From assembly GCA_030770425.1 (NCBI GenBank), contig JASJFT010000178.1:32652-96651 (forward strand): 64,000 bases of DNA, in the 5' to 3' direction. The translations under genes were made by a program, and so were the position numbers. This document shows, one piece after another, positions 33,397 through 45,350 of this stretch; the first letter of the stretch is position 1; each line of letters begins with the position of its first letter. The DNA comes from Darksidea phi (taxonomy: Eukaryota; Ascomycota; Dothideomycetes; Pleosporales; Lentitheciaceae). Below the pieces are notes generated by a model. It did no database searches and was not told the DNA's origin. It worked only from the letters and a program-made list of their open reading frames with translations.

Positions 33397-34607
33397 ATGC
33401 CAGGCAAGCATATTCCAAACATGACGGAGGAGCCCTGCCGACGATGCAAGGATAATTCGTCTGTCCTCATTGTGCGCTCGGAACCTCTCTGCGGGTAAGG
33501 TCTTTTTAATGCAGACCATGAATCATTCGCTGACTTAATCGCAGAGAGTGCTTCAAGCGATATGTCCATACAAAAGCCATTAAGCGGATGGAATCGTTTC
33601 GAGTCCGTAATGCTTCTCCAGATCACCAGCGGAAATTACTACTGGCTCTGTCCTTTGGCGTATCTTCCGTCACTCTTCTCCATATCCTAGACACCCAGCT
33701 CAAAACTCAAAAGTCCAAGACTGGCCGCACTGGTTTCGGGCTAAACGTAGTTCTCATTGAATCCCCAAATGTGGAGGCTACTGCTACCAAAGAAGACGTG
33801 CGCATCAAAATGCAGGAGATGTATCCGGACTTCCACTACACATCATTGCCTCTTCACGATGTGTTCCGCATGACATCAACCGACGATTCGTTATCAAGCC
33901 TAGTGTCCGGGATAGATGCCAAGGAGAACAACACGCCCACAGAGAAACTCAATGGTCTGATCGGCTCTCTTACTTCGGCCACCGCCCGTGCAGACGTTAT
34001 CTCTACACTCACGACCAGACTGATCGTGGACTATGCCAAGTCTACGAATTGCGAGGGCATCCTGTGGGGCGATAGTACGACCAAGCTCGCAGAGAAGACT
34101 CTGTCTGAGACAGCTAAGGGACGAGGATTCTCTCTTCCGTGGCAGGTCGCGGATGGTGAATCTCCCTTCGGTCTCACTTTCAATTACCCGCTTCGCGACA
34201 TCCTGAAAAAAGAGCTGGTTTCATATATCGATCTTGTCGAGCCCTCTCTGTCCCCCTTGGTCCGTGATTCCTCAGCAGTTACACAAGCGTCCATGAGCTC
34301 TAAGAACACGACTATTGATGATCTGATGAAGCAGTACTTTGAATCAGTCGAAGAGAACTTCCCAAGCATCGTCTCAAACGTTGTTCGAACCACGGGCAAA
34401 CTAGCTTTACCAGCTGTGGATGCCTCTGCACCTCGCTGCGATCTTTGCAGTATGCCTGTAAATGATAGTCGATTCGGGATCCACGGGTGGGGAGGCGATC
34501 AGCAAGATGGCATCGAAGCAGCTGCAACTCAAGGTGCTCCAAGGCTGTGCTACGGTTGTACTCGGTCTATACCTTTACCAGCTGCGAGCACGAATAAGCG
34601 GTCATGA
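33397..34607 (+). CDS. NCS2: Cytoplasmic tRNA 2-thiolation protein 2
   Basis: Two exons (33397-33494, 33545-34607) give 386 residues. The N-terminal zinc pair is CRRC...CGEC, with the second Cys pair created across the splice. KLLLALSFGVSSVTLLHIL is the degenerate PP-loop-like segment of Ncs2/Ctu2. ADVISTLTTRLIVDYAKSTN and CEGILWGDSTTKLAEKTLSE follow. A C-terminal CDLC...CYGC ribbon closes the protein. With Ncs6/Ctu1 it thiolates the wobble uridine of tRNA-Lys, -Gln and -Glu in the cytosol, receiving sulphur from Urm1. The start is set by the CRRC exon, which a scan of the main frame alone would miss. Confidence 0.93.
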
Positions 34608-34757
34608 TTGGAATCCAAAGCGCGATACAACTCTGATAGTACAGATGAACATATGAAATTCGGAGTGATATGTGTTTCGACGAAAGGAAATGGCCTTCGA
34701 CACGGCTCCACAACCAAACATGCAGGGATCCATTGTGCCATCACCAGCAATACATCC

Positions 34758-35758
34758 TCAAAACTTCGCCAACACTCCCTCCGTCCAATCCCACAACTCC
34801 TTCCCTAGCTTCTCGCTTTTCGCCGTCTTGTCCAACATATCGAACTTCTCAACACCTACAGGGTAGTAGAACTTTCCATTCACCAAATCTTCCTTCTTCG
34901 CAGCCGCCGCACACCAAACCTGATTCCACGACCCCTGGTGCGGCTCCATGTATTTCACCCCCTGTACCCAGCAACTAAAGTCGATGAACCAGCGATTGTA
35001 CCATGTCTGAGTATAATATAGGTCCGTCATGACGACGCCCGGATGGATCGATATGGACGTGATTTGGGGGTATCGGCGCGCAAGCTCGGAAGAATAAAGG
35101 ATGTTCGCGAGTTTGCTGTGCCCATAACGCACCCAGCCACCCATAAAGAAGCGTTTCATTGTTCCTCCCGAGTTGAGTTCGCTGAAGGAGATTCCACAAG
35201 ACGGGCGGAACTGGTAGCCGAGCGATGTCAAATTGAGGATCCGAACGTCGGAATTAGGCGCCTCTGCGGTGCGCAAGAGGGTCGGAAGAAGACACTCGGT
35301 GAGCATAGCGTGGCCGAGATGATTTGTTGCAAACTGGATTTCGTACCCATCCTTGCTCAGGGCCGCTGGCTGCGCCATTATCCCCGCATTGTTCATTAGG
35401 ATGTCGAGACGGTCGTGCTTGAAGTCTTTCCTTACACTTTCCTTCACTGATGCCAGAGATGTCAGATCAAGTTGGACGAATGTCATGCCCACTTTCGGAT
35501 ATTTAGTCGTTATCTCGGAGATGATAGCTTCGCCGGCTTTGCGATTTCGACCGGAAATATAGATGTGGAGGGGATTGTGTGCGGCAAGGTGTTTGGCAGA
35601 CTCGGCGCCTAGACCTATGGTACCTAAAGAGTGTCAACACGACATCCACGAAGGATAGATGGAAGAGACATACCACCAGTGATAAAGATGACTTTGCCTT
35701 GAAGAGACGGGATGTCCTTCATAGGGTTGAAGTCCGTGTGTCCTTCCATGGCCTTCAT
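34758..35758 (-). CDS. Short-chain dehydrogenase/reductase
   Basis: Two exons (35758-35674, 35623-34758) give 316 residues of a classical-type SDR. The cofactor motif ITGGTIGLGAES is completed by the 50-nt intron. LDILMNNAGIMAQP carries the NNAG motif. Ser sits in RILNLTSLGYQF and the catalytic YGHSK (YxxxK) is intact. The substrate is unknown; it resembles retinol-dehydrogenase/WW-domain-oxidoreductase-like fungal SDRs. The first Met gives a Lys-poor N-terminus; Met4 is an alternative. It is convergent with NCS2, whose stop lies 150 bp away. Confidence 0.9.
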
Positions 35759-36322
35759 CTTGTACGTAGTATCGCAGCGAGATTTCGATGAATTTGACGA
35801 GGAGGTTCGGAACAGTCCGCTTTTTCCGGTTAGATTTAGGAGCGAAAGTGGTTTGAATTTTGATAACCTCTCTATCCCCCAGAAGGCGCAATGTTCTTTA
35901 TACCGTCCATTTTCTCTCCTTTTACTTTCATCTCGGACTAACAATACGCGCGAAATCGTCCGTTCCTACGATTATAGATCCCCTACCATTCGTCAGAGCG
36001 CCGGGCGTTTACATTCCTCCTCGCCTTCATGTGCAGTTCTAGATAGCGAGGAATTGCACTCCTCTAGCTTATCTCCGATTCGCTACGTGGCATATTGAGT
36101 GCACGGTCCAACTCGATTTCCTTAGTCCGCATCCCTCCGTTCCGCCGTCCGAGGGCGCAGCAGGTGGAACTCCGCCCATGTAACCTAATCAAGATTCTAC
36201 CATGACGAATTTCGAAAGATCATTTGATGGTGGCGTGCGGAAGCTTACACTAACGGTGAAGGAACAGCTCACCTCTACCGCTCGTGCACTATCGCCTACA
36301 CGCATACACATACCATCCCACG
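35759..36322. other. Spacer between divergent SDR and DUF3425 genes
   Basis: It holds the upstream regions of both neighbours. Open frames at 35712-36098 overlap the SDR start in antisense and show no family. A bZIP-encoding exon for the DUF3425 gene was looked for here and not found. Confidence 0.45.
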
Positions 36323-37198
36323 ATGCTCTCTCCTGCGCCTTCTCAGCAGCCGCAACAGCAATCTAACCGCAGAAAAAAGGCCCCTCTTTGCACCACCACC
36401 TAGCACAAGCCCAGAAGTGGCACAGAACATCAACGTCCTTCCGGCCTCTACTCCCATCTCACACCATACCATTCGTCGTCAGCCTTTCCCACCCTCCCTC
36501 CGTCGTATGAACCATCCCTCAAACCCCGCCTAGTACCTCCCATCATCCCCTATATCCCACGCGCTAATTCAACATGCTTACCATATCGACTCCCTACCCA
36601 CGCTGAGCCCGCTTACTTCAAAATCACCTTTCCGCTCTCTGCAGACCACCACCTCATTACATTAATCCAGTACAACGTCTTCCGCGCCATTATGGCGAAT
36701 TTCGCCCTCACAGGACGACTGGACACGCTGCGGGAAGAATGCAGCATCATCGCTGCCTTGCCCATGCTGCACAACCTCCCGGCTACGCCTCCACTCACAT
36801 TCACGCCAACCCGTACCCAGATGCTAGTCAAGCATAGTCAATGGATTGACTCAGTTCCCTACCCGCAACTCCGCAATAATTTGATTATAGCATCTACAAC
36901 ATCCATGCCAGCTTCCACCATAACAGTTGAACAAGGGAATTCCGGATCTAGAATGAAATGGGTCGAAGAATCCCTCTGCACAGATATCTGTGGCGGCATC
37001 TACGAAGGCTTTGACGACTGCGCACAGAAGGGGTTACTTGTCTGGGGAGATCCTTGGGTTGTGACGAACTGGGAGATTTCGCCGGGATTTTTGCGGAAGT
37101 GGGGGTTCTTGGTGCGTGGGTGTGTGGAGATGATCGACGCAACGAATTGGTGGAGGGAGAGTCGGGGCGAGGATCCTCTCATCTTCGATATGGAGTGA
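36323..37198 (+). pseudogene. DUF3425 protein gene interrupted by one in-frame TAG
   Basis: One frame runs 292 codons from ATG 36323 to TGA 37196-37198, with a single stop, TAG at 36401-36403 (codon 27). Before it is MLSPAPSQQPQQQSNRRKKA. After it come HSSSAFPTLPPSYEPSLKPR and the DUF3425 core: DHHLITLIQYNVFRAIMANF, FLRKWGFLVRGCVEMIDATN, ending DPLIFDME. The first Met after the stop is at 36692, inside the domain. There is no GT between 36323 and 36403, so no intron removes the stop unless a 5' exon exists. DUF3425 normally follows a bZIP in fungal regulators; none is seen. It may be a recent nonsense mutation (CAG to TAG), readthrough, or an unseen 5' exon using the AG of the TAG as acceptor. 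Confidence 0.6.
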
Positions 37199-38356
37199 GG
37201 AGCGTGCAGAGGCGATGGTGGTGCATCTCTGCATAGGAGATAGAGACGTGTTTGTAGACAATAGAAGGTTGCGGGGATAGAGGGAGGGACCATGGTATTA
37301 GGACATTCCACACTAGAGCAACGCTATGCTTTTTGTCATATGCTGATCACGAACAATACAACGTCTTATGATGATATACACTTTAGGTCAGTTCCTAAAG
37401 ATTGACCCGCTCGGGGCAATGTTCGACAACATCTCACACGCTGCTCCGTCCAATCGACGCTCTACCATATCTTCAACGTTATGTTTCAAATAAATGACCT
37501 ATTACCAAACAATTCAACGCTGCGTAAAAGTAAGGTAATAAAATGACATACTGCTGACTGTCTGATGCCGATGAGGCTCTTACAAAAGTCTCCATGCGCC
37601 CTCTGCAAAGAGCACTGTGCTTTTCATGCTTTAGAATGGGTGCTTCATGGTATCTTGCGTACTTTCAATGACTAAGGAATACACGTAGATTGAAGCCACA
37701 AGATCTATAGATGCAGTCAGCACTGAACGCCAATTTGCTTGATACGTGGTTATCAACAACAAATGAACATGATTAGGTTCCGCCCTGCGAGCAAATGTTT
37801 TAGTGAACAACTTGTGCCAACGCGACGCCAAAAACGCGGACTTGTATCTATGGCATTGGTACACTCAGTGACGCCGTTACTGTGGTGCAGCGGAAGGAAT
37901 AGTTCCGAGAGCAAAATAGTACAAAGGGCAAACTGAATGAAATGAAGCACAGTCAATGTTTAGAAGGAGCGCAAAAATTGAGTGCTCCGCGGACCTGGGA
38001 CATTGGTTCATACGAACGATGTTGAAGGTAAGCGGACAAGACATGCATACCGAAATACGATCGTTAAGCTCAACGAAAAACGGGGGATTCAGCGCACCTT
38101 GGACAGGAAATGCGGGGTTGCTTCGCCGTGCACTATTCCGAACTCCGCACGGAAGGAGTCAGCATCCTAGTCCCGTGGGCCAATACGAAATATGCGGCTT
38201 ACTATTTACGGCACGTATGCTTCGAATTCATTGGTTGAGATTTGTATCGTGATTCCTTTGCTCAAGCTCGTGCGTACTGTTCAAATTGAGCTCGTTACCC
38301 TTTCGTCTCAACTTGTTGTTTGGCATTTTTGCGGGTTTTGCTCTCATTGCGGCGTT
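37199..38356. other. Gene-free spacer, 1.16 kb
   Basis: No supported gene is present. Short frames at 37631-38252 on both strands lack protein-like composition. It contains the DUF3425 gene 3' end and the MFS gene promoter. Confidence 0.5.
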
Positions 38357-40004
38357 ATGGAGAAAGACAGCTCGGTTGATCAAGAGCCTGCGACCAGGCA
38401 ATTTGCTGAGAGCATGGAGACGCAGGATATTACCGGAGGCGGTTTAGAGGAATCGAGTGGTCGCGTAGCGGAAGATGTGGTCGGTTGGGACGGGGACAAC
38501 GATGTTGAGAAGCCGCTGAACTGGAGCACTGCGCGAAAGGTGAAGAACATCGTCGTAATATGTTATACCACGTTCCTTACGTACGACACCTTTTCCCCCT
38601 TTCTTCTTAACACGGAGAATATGCCGTGCGTCAAGAGAGTCGTCGCTGATATCACTACAGGCCTCTTGGCTCGACAATGTTCGCTCCCGCTATCGCGCAG
38701 GTAATGGCTGCGTTCCAGTCATCGAATCCATTGTTGGCAAGCTTCGTGGTCTCCGTCTGGATCCTGGGATACTTCTTTGGTCCTCTCTTCCTCGGCCCAC
38801 TGTCCGAACTCTACGGCCGACTACCGGTATACGTCGTTTGCAACATACTCTTCACCGTATTCAACATTGCGACAGCCGTCGCGCCATCGCTTTCATCTCT
38901 CATCGTCTTCCGTTTCTTGGCTGGAACCTTTGGCGGGTGTCCAATTACCATCGGCGCAGGTACGTTCGGCGACTTGATCAAACCGGAGAATCGTGGAGGT
39001 GTCATCGCCATCTGGTCCTTGGGCCCACTCTTGGGGCCTATCTTAGGACCCATCGCGGGAGGTTATTTGGCAGAAGACCTGGGATGGCGATGGATCTGCT
39101 GGGTTCTTAGTATTGCAGCTGGTATCGGTGCAATTGCCTCGGTGCTATTTCAGGAAGAGACATACCCAGTGATACTACTCGAACGGAAAACCGCGCGCCT
39201 GAGAAAGTTGACACAGAACGAGAACTTGAGATCGGCGCTGGCGAACGTAGATCGCAATCCACGACGCGTTTTTGCGCGGTCGATTGTGCGACCTCTGAAA
39301 CTGCTCTTTCTGAGCCCTATCGTCGCCATCTTGAGCGCGTACCAGGGTATCATATACGGATTCATGTATCTATTGTTCACAACTTTCCCACTCGTCTTTC
39401 AGTCGCAGTATGGGTTCAGTACAGGGAATATCGGCTTGACATATTTAGGGATGGGCGTTGGCTCGCTGATTGGGCTTGTGGCTGCGGGTGCTGGTTCTGA
39501 CCACATTTATAAGAAGAAGACCACGAATGGCAGATGGAAGCCTGAGTACCGCCTGCTTCCTCTGGTACCGGCCTGCTTTTCCATTCCTGTAGGACTCTTT
39601 TGGTATGGATGGGCTGCGCAGGACAAGGTTCATTGGATTGTGCCGATACTGGGTACGGTTTTCATGGGTATCGGTGTGAATACCCTCATGGTAGGTGGAC
39701 GCTGAGCACCTCGTTCTTCCCGGAGTAATGACTGACTTATCTTCGGCAGATGTGCGTTGCAAACTACTTCATCGACGCTCATCCGCTGTACGAAGCGTCC
39801 GCCGTTGCAGCTTTGACGGCTGTACGATCTCTTATCGGATGTCTTGTCCCGCTATTTGGACGCTCCATGTACAAGGCTCTCAATCTTGGTTGGGGGAATA
39901 GTTTGCTTGGCTTCTTGAGTCTAGCGATGTGTCCGTTGCCATGGGTTTTCCTCAAGTACGGGGAGAGGATTCGGACAAACCCAAACCATCAGCTGAAACT
40001 ATAG
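38357..40004 (+). CDS. MFS multidrug-type transporter (DHA1-like)
   Basis: Three exons (38357-38580, 38661-39690, 39750-40004) give 502 residues with about twelve TM helices. The acidic N-terminus ends in WDGDNDVEKPLNWSTARKVK, typical of fungal DHA1 drug:H+ antiporters. The first splice restores TMFAPAIAQVMAAF. The motif-A region reads FLGPLSELYGRLPVYV, and motif C is in WSLGPLLGPILGPIAGGYLA. The last exon begins MCVANYFIDAHPLYEASAVA, a standard DHA1 stretch. It exports drugs, fungal metabolites or polyamines at the plasma membrane; the cargo is unknown. Next on the same strand is a Zn2Cys6 factor, which could control it. Confidence 0.92.
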
Positions 40005-40892
40005 TTGCTAGATGCATACATATTGCAATGCATAACCTCCTGTTCGAAGGGCGGATCTAGAGATGATCAATTAAAGAGCATATCGGTCCGCGGAATCGAC
40101 CTACAGACAATGAAAAGTTGTCACAAGTGGAATGTGTAATACAGGTTGACGTTCCATTTGCATATCCTTAGAGCTGATAATACACTTCGCTTCCCAAAAA
40201 ATAGGGAGTTTATGACTAGGAACTATCGATATGGTCGGCAGGAGTGTTGACGCAATTGATCGGCCCCGCGGAACTTCTGCCGAATTCCGAAACCCCGCCG
40301 GATCATTTGCCGAAGCTCAGAGAACGTGTCAAGAAAGACCTCGACTACACCCTCGTCCCAACCGAAGAGCTCATAAGTTCATCAGATCTCAACTTCTCGC
40401 GCAGTTGAGTAAGCACACATTCCATAGCTTTTGCCTGTTACAAGCCGAATCACCTACTTTCAGCATCAACAAAGGGCATGCGTTGTGTCATGTACGACAG
40501 GTGTAAGACATTTGCACTGTTGGAGCGCTCCGTCATGCAACCAAACAGCCCAACCGATGGTTTGTCGGTGTGAGTCTGCCGTCTTATCGCAGCAGCATGG
40601 GGCCCTCGTTCCAACCCGCATCTTCCTCATCGTCGATCTTTAAACTTTCGCTACCAGCTCGGGTACGCGTCGGTCCACCAATCGCAGAAGACCCCCTGCG
40701 CACACTGGAGAATTGCTTTGCCGCATCTTTCATCATCAGCTCGGATTCGCATTCTCATCTCTCCAAGAAACGTGGACCGGGCTCAATCCACGGTGCCACG
40801 ACCCAAGTGATCGCCGGAACTAGCGACGACGACGGCCAGAGCTCGGTTTCGATAGGCTCAGCGATCCCCGGCATTCTTTCTCGGATCGACTA
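40005..40892. other. Spacer with a small coding-like fragment
   Basis: At about 40219-40407 a plus-strand frame without an ATG reads LIGPAELLPNSETPPDHLPK and VKKDLDYTLVPTEELISSSD before TGA. The DYTLVP piece recalls the DYVLVP of DUSP domains in ubiquitin hydrolases, but this is weak. It is probably a fragment left by rearrangement. The frame at 40570-40893 is Ser-rich with no family. Confidence 0.3.
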
Positions 40893-42385
40893 ATGCCACG
40901 TTTGGGGCACAAGAAGTCAAGGAATGGCTGTCGGCAATGCAAAGCGAGGCGCGTAAAAGTAAGTCCAAAGGTTGATGCAGATTCGCGTCACCCGTCTCGC
41001 TACCAGATCCTCTGATGTGCGCAGGGTGCTGACATTCTGCCCAGTGCGATGAGAGCAAGCCATGCTCGAACTGCGCTAGACATAGTGTAGTTTGCAGTCT
41101 CGTAGATACAAACGCAGCTCCCCAGCCGCTGACAGAGAGGCCGAAGAAGGTAGGGCTTGGCCGAGCCTATAGTGTTGAAACTGTACGCTAATGAAGTGTA
41201 GGAACGATCAGACGACCAATCTCCGTCAACACTCCCTGTAGGGGACGTCTCGCATTCGTCCCCAGAGGTGACAACAGCAACACTCACCTCGGAAGGTGAT
41301 TCGCCGCATTCGGGCTCGGATACTTTCCCATTTATCACAAGATTCATGATGAAACGTGAGACTATACATGCAAATTTATGGATCAAGGATTTAGAGTTGA
41401 TGTATGTTCTTTAAAAATTCCACTGCTGCCGCTAAACTATACCAGGCACCATTGGATGGTAGAAGCCGTCGACACGCTATCACAACGGGCAGACATAAAA
41501 CACACGTGGAGAGGCATCGGTCCTAAAATAGCCGCCAACTTCACTTTCCTCATGCACGAGATCCTCGCTTTCTCCGCCCTCCATCTGGCATTCCTCGAGC
41601 CAGACAAGCAAAAAGAGCACTTTGCTCTCGGCATTCATCACCAAGACCATGCCCTTAAAGGTATGCGCGAGGGGCTTCGGAGTATAACAGAGGATAATGC
41701 ATCTGCGCTCTTCGCCACTTCTACGCTCATCACATTGAGTGTTTGGGCCTCAAGGGGACAAGATGCTCAAAACCCAGGACCGAACACACCAAATGCCATA
41801 GATGACCTGGCCGACATATTTGCCTTAGTTCAGGGTATGGGCATCATAGTTGGCGCGCAACAAATGACTATTGTCACCGGCCCTTTTGGTTCTCTATTCA
41901 GAGAACCGGCTCATGAAACACCAGCTCAACCCATGTTCGCAGAGATTCTTGGGCGCATCCCCGCGCTAACAACTTCCATTGAGACCAACGGAAGCGTAGA
42001 AGAAGGTACCCGTCGCGAACTTGTCGCTTTCGTAGTTCTTATTCGCGACAATCTCCTCCGCTCTAGTCGGCCCTGCATGGATAACCGTGAACTACGCTTC
42101 CTCTTCTACTGGCCGCTACATCTCCCCCCAAACTTTTTACATTTGCTGCGGCAAAGACATGAGGGCGCTCTAGTAGTATTAATGTATTACTCGGTCGTTC
42201 TGTACGCCGCAGAACCTATCTACTGGTTCATGCAAGGCTGGACGGATCGAACGATGCAAGCTATTTCAGAAACTGTGGTGGACCCGGAATGGAGGACTGC
42301 AATGGATTGGCCGCTAAGATTCATCGAGAGACATCGGTCGACACCACCAAGAGAAGCCGGAACTGGAGCTCCCGCTGCCGGATGA
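40893..42385 (+). CDS. Zn(II)2Cys6 transcription factor (Upc2-like class)
   Basis: Four exons (40893-40958, 41045-41149, 41202-41402, 41447-42385) give 436 residues. The zinc cluster at the very N-terminus is split by the first intron: GCRQCKARRVK then CDESKPCSNCARHSVVC, spacing C-x2-C-x6-C-x5-C-x2-C-x6-C. A Ser/Thr-rich linker follows. After the third splice, KDLELMHHWMVEAVDTLS opens the regulatory domain with FLMHEILAFSALHLAFLEPD, the arrangement seen in fungal Upc2/sterol-uptake-type C6 proteins. It is a nuclear DNA-binding regulator; its targets are unknown. It is codirectional with the MFS transporter, 0.9 kb upstream. Confidence 0.9.
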
Positions 42386-43634
42386 AGGAATCTATATGAA
42401 GATTTGAAAGGGGGTTAGAGTAAGGCATTAGAGCTCATGCACGGTCGGGCAGATGCATGCTTGCGTGCAGCCGAAATATGAAAGTCTCTTTGGTTGGGCC
42501 ACAGTGGCCGAAAAACGCCCGTCAAGTATGTGTGGGAATATGCGCTGTTAATTGCTGCATAGTCCGACGTTGCTACATGCAGGTGGTACAGTGTAGCGGC
42601 GCTGTGGACCTTCCTTCCGCCTACCCGAAACTCGCCTCGCTATCCCACACTCGCTTACGCAGAGTATATGATCTACGGTAGTAACCGTTTACTTCCATTG
42701 TCTGTAGCGTAGTAGCACAGGGCTTCAGAAATAGTGTAGCGTCGTGATGTTAATGTTACGAAGGACGTAACGAACAATAAATGCACTCTGCTTCCTGCAA
42801 TATCCCCACATACCGAGCAGAACAAGAAAGGGGCAATTGCTCATAAATTGGCGGGCGATATAGACAAGAGTTTCGTACTAACAAATATACAGAGAAAACT
42901 AGTCATGAGCACATTGAGTGGTCCCAACAGCGTGTGTCGTTGAAGGAAATTCTAGATGATGTATTTCTTACAGGTCTCTTCCCGTCCAGTGCTGATGATC
43001 GATCTGTGACTACATGCAGTTGACGGCTTAGCAAAAACAGCCAATGAGCGGCTTCTTGACAGAATTACTGCACCGAGCGCCCGAGCGAAAGCGTAAATTC
43101 AGGAGCCCACGGTCGATCGATGAGCGTATTGGTTTGCGGAAGCAGGCAAACTTTTCGCGTCACTAGGCAGCAGCATTTCGTGGGGCTGTGCAGTGGCCAG
43201 CCGCTCGGCGACCCCGCATGATTGGCCGAAAGTTTTCTGAGTGTCAGCATCCCCATTACAGGAAGGCAGTACCGAGCAGAAGTTCAGCCGTGCGAAGGAA
43301 AAGGGCCAATAATTTCTTTAGACCGCTCCCGCCTCCACATTTTCGAGTGTCGTTTCAAGAGAGGGAGGGGAGTCAATGTCCCGTGAGACGATGTAGCAAG
43401 TGGGATTGGTGCTTAAGAGCTAAGCCGTCAAATTGCGGACATGTTGCCATGCCCCCCGCCTTCGTGGGAAGAGAAATTTAATGAACAGCTGCGCAGTACA
43501 TGCCCTCACCAAGTCGGCTCTTGGTCTTCTTTGCTAAAGAAGTCAAGCCAGCAAACAAACGGGGTTCTTGAATGGCGATACAGTATTGAGGGAAAAAGAT
43601 GGATACACGTAGAGCACATGCACAATATGTTCAA
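42386..43634. other. Gene-free spacer, 1.25 kb
   Basis: It lies between convergent 3' ends of the Zn2Cys6 gene and the lipase gene. Frames at 43188-43803 overlap the lipase C-terminus in antisense. No gene is supported. Confidence 0.5.
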
Positions 43635-44768
43635 TCAGGCCACCTCCACCACTTCCGGAAACTCGCCAACTGACATGTCCCAGGAGCCAGATTTCAACAC
43701 CATATCCAGGAACGCCGTCACATACGAGACAGTAATCTCCATCATCCTCCTGCCCTCCACGCTACCCAGCACTTGTCCAAACTCGGACGGGAGCTTGTCC
43801 TGAAGATCCAACACCGAAGTGATGAGAGGAAGATCGGAGAAGCCGTAATGGACAGCACCTCGGACCTCAAACTCCTTTTTCCACCCCCTTAGCCGTGGCC
43901 ATATCGCTTTCCAGGACGGATCCGTCTCTTGCGTCTTGTTCTCGTGCCCCATTAGCATGAAGGGGCGGTCAAGACCGGCGGCCACTACGGATCCGAACAT
44001 AGAGCCATCGATGTTGAATCCGCCACGAATGGAGGGGACTTTCAGCATTGTTGTGGCTGCGGCTGCTCCACCCAGAGAGTGTCCAACGATCGCCGTTTTG
44101 GGTACGCGACGTCCGTTCTGGTATCCGGGGAAGATCTTCTCTGTGATAGAAGTGTTCGCCATCTGTTGGTGCACGAAAGCAATGTCCTCAGCTCTTGTGT
44201 TAAGAGTGAGCTCAACGTCGGCGTCGCTATCGATGTCGACGCCGGAAATAATAGTGCCATTGGGGAGTTCAACGACGTCTGCATCGTAAAGATGGTCCAC
44301 ATTAATGACTAGATAACCGGCTGCCGCGACGCTTTGCAGCATGCTGCTGTACAATAGTCGTGATGTACCGAGGGCGCCAGAGAACAACACAAGCGGTAGA
44401 GTGTTGAGGGAACAACGACTGCGGTCTGCGCTCCTTTTGCAGGTCTCGAGCGATAGCGATTGAAAAGAGCCGTTTGGAAGTCCGTAAGCGGCGAACTTGT
44501 CTCCCTGGAAAGTGGCAGTAGCTGGCGGCATGTATGGCTTGGTCTCCTTATGGCGGCAGTCTGATACGGGATAGAAACTAGACACCATAATTGATCGCAC
44601 CCGACCGTCTTTTGCGAACGGATCTAGCCGGCCTGCATCCGTCAACAGTGCAGATGTAGTCGCTACATCGGAGCGGTGGGATCCAACGACAGGGAGCACA
44701 GCGATAGATGCTACCGGGGACGTCGAAAGCCCCAGGAAAGCAAGGAGAAAAGCGGTCTGAAGCCTCAT
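43635..44768 (-). CDS. Secreted PAF-acetylhydrolase-like lipase
   Basis: A single exon of 377 residues. The signal peptide is MRLQTAFLLAFLGLSTSPVA. The alpha/beta-hydrolase core contains LPLVLFSGALGTSRLLYSSM (oxyanion region) and VPKTAIVGHSLGGAAAATTM with nucleophile S231. FNIDGSMFG carries acid D254 and RGAVHYGFSD carries H307, giving a complete triad in the PAF-AH (platelet-activating-factor acetylhydrolase isoform II) arrangement. It should cleave short or oxidised acyl esters outside the cell; the natural substrate is unknown. Several N-x-S/T sites are present. The start is placed at the signal peptide; the frame extends upstream to 44951 without a secretion signal. It is divergent from the Zn2Cys6 gene at 45351. 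Confidence 0.88.
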   Translation of the reverse strand: MRLQTAFLLAFLGLSTSPVASIAVLPVVGSHRSDVATTSALLTDAGRLDPFAKDGRVRSIMVSSFYPVSDCRHKETKPYMPPATATFQGDKFAAYGLPNGSFQSLSLETCKRSADRSRCSLNTLPLVLFSGALGTSRLLYSSMLQSVAAAGYLVINVDHLYDADVVELPNGTIISGVDIDSDADVELTLNTRAEDIAFVHQQMANTSITEKIFPGYQNGRRVPKTAIVGHSLGGAAAATTMLKVPSIRGGFNIDGSMFGSVVAAGLDRPFMLMGHENKTQETDPSWKAIWPRLRGWKKEFEVRGAVHYGFSDLPLITSVLDLQDKLPSEFGQVLGSVEGRRMMEITVSYVTAFLDMVLKSGSWDMSVGEFPEVVEVA

Positions 44769-45350
44769 GGTTGCGGATATAATGATGGATGAAGGGCCGG
44801 AGGGTAGAGGACGAAAGGTAGGAATCGATGTAGTAATGCTAATAACTGTACACAGCTGCAGTGACGGGCCCTTAAGTAGCCAAATTTGAGAGACGCATTT
44901 TATCGAAAGCCGTGTCAGTGACGCTGCGCCCCTTTCCGGGCGCTCTATCATAACCCGGAACAGTCAAGCGGGTGAACATTTTGCAACTATCGGAAGAGAA
45001 TTGATCGATAGGCGCCAGGACTACGTACGTGGGCGTAGACTCTTTCGAATAAATGGGTTGTCCGTAGGCAGTTTTCATTCGGTCCTTCCCACTGTTTTAA
45101 CCCGACAGGGGTTAGACGCGTTGTTTCGCTTCCTAATTAGGTCAAGCGTCTTCATCTGAACTACTTGCACCCGCTGTCTTCTGAGTAATGCCCCTAATAC
45201 ACGCAGCATCGTTTCCCGATGCATCTTTGTGAAGTTTTGCGTAGCATCCGCATCATACCCTACGACACATTACTGCAGCCTAACGAGTGATCCATCGACG
45301 CGTCAGCACAACCAAGGCATCGCTCTCTATTGATCCCAGTCACACTCCAC
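44769..45350. promoter_or_regulatory. Shared upstream region of lipase and Zn2Cys6 genes
   Basis: The lipase and the second Zn2Cys6 factor diverge from this 582-bp interval, so it contains both promoters. No operator is claimed. Confidence 0.4.
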
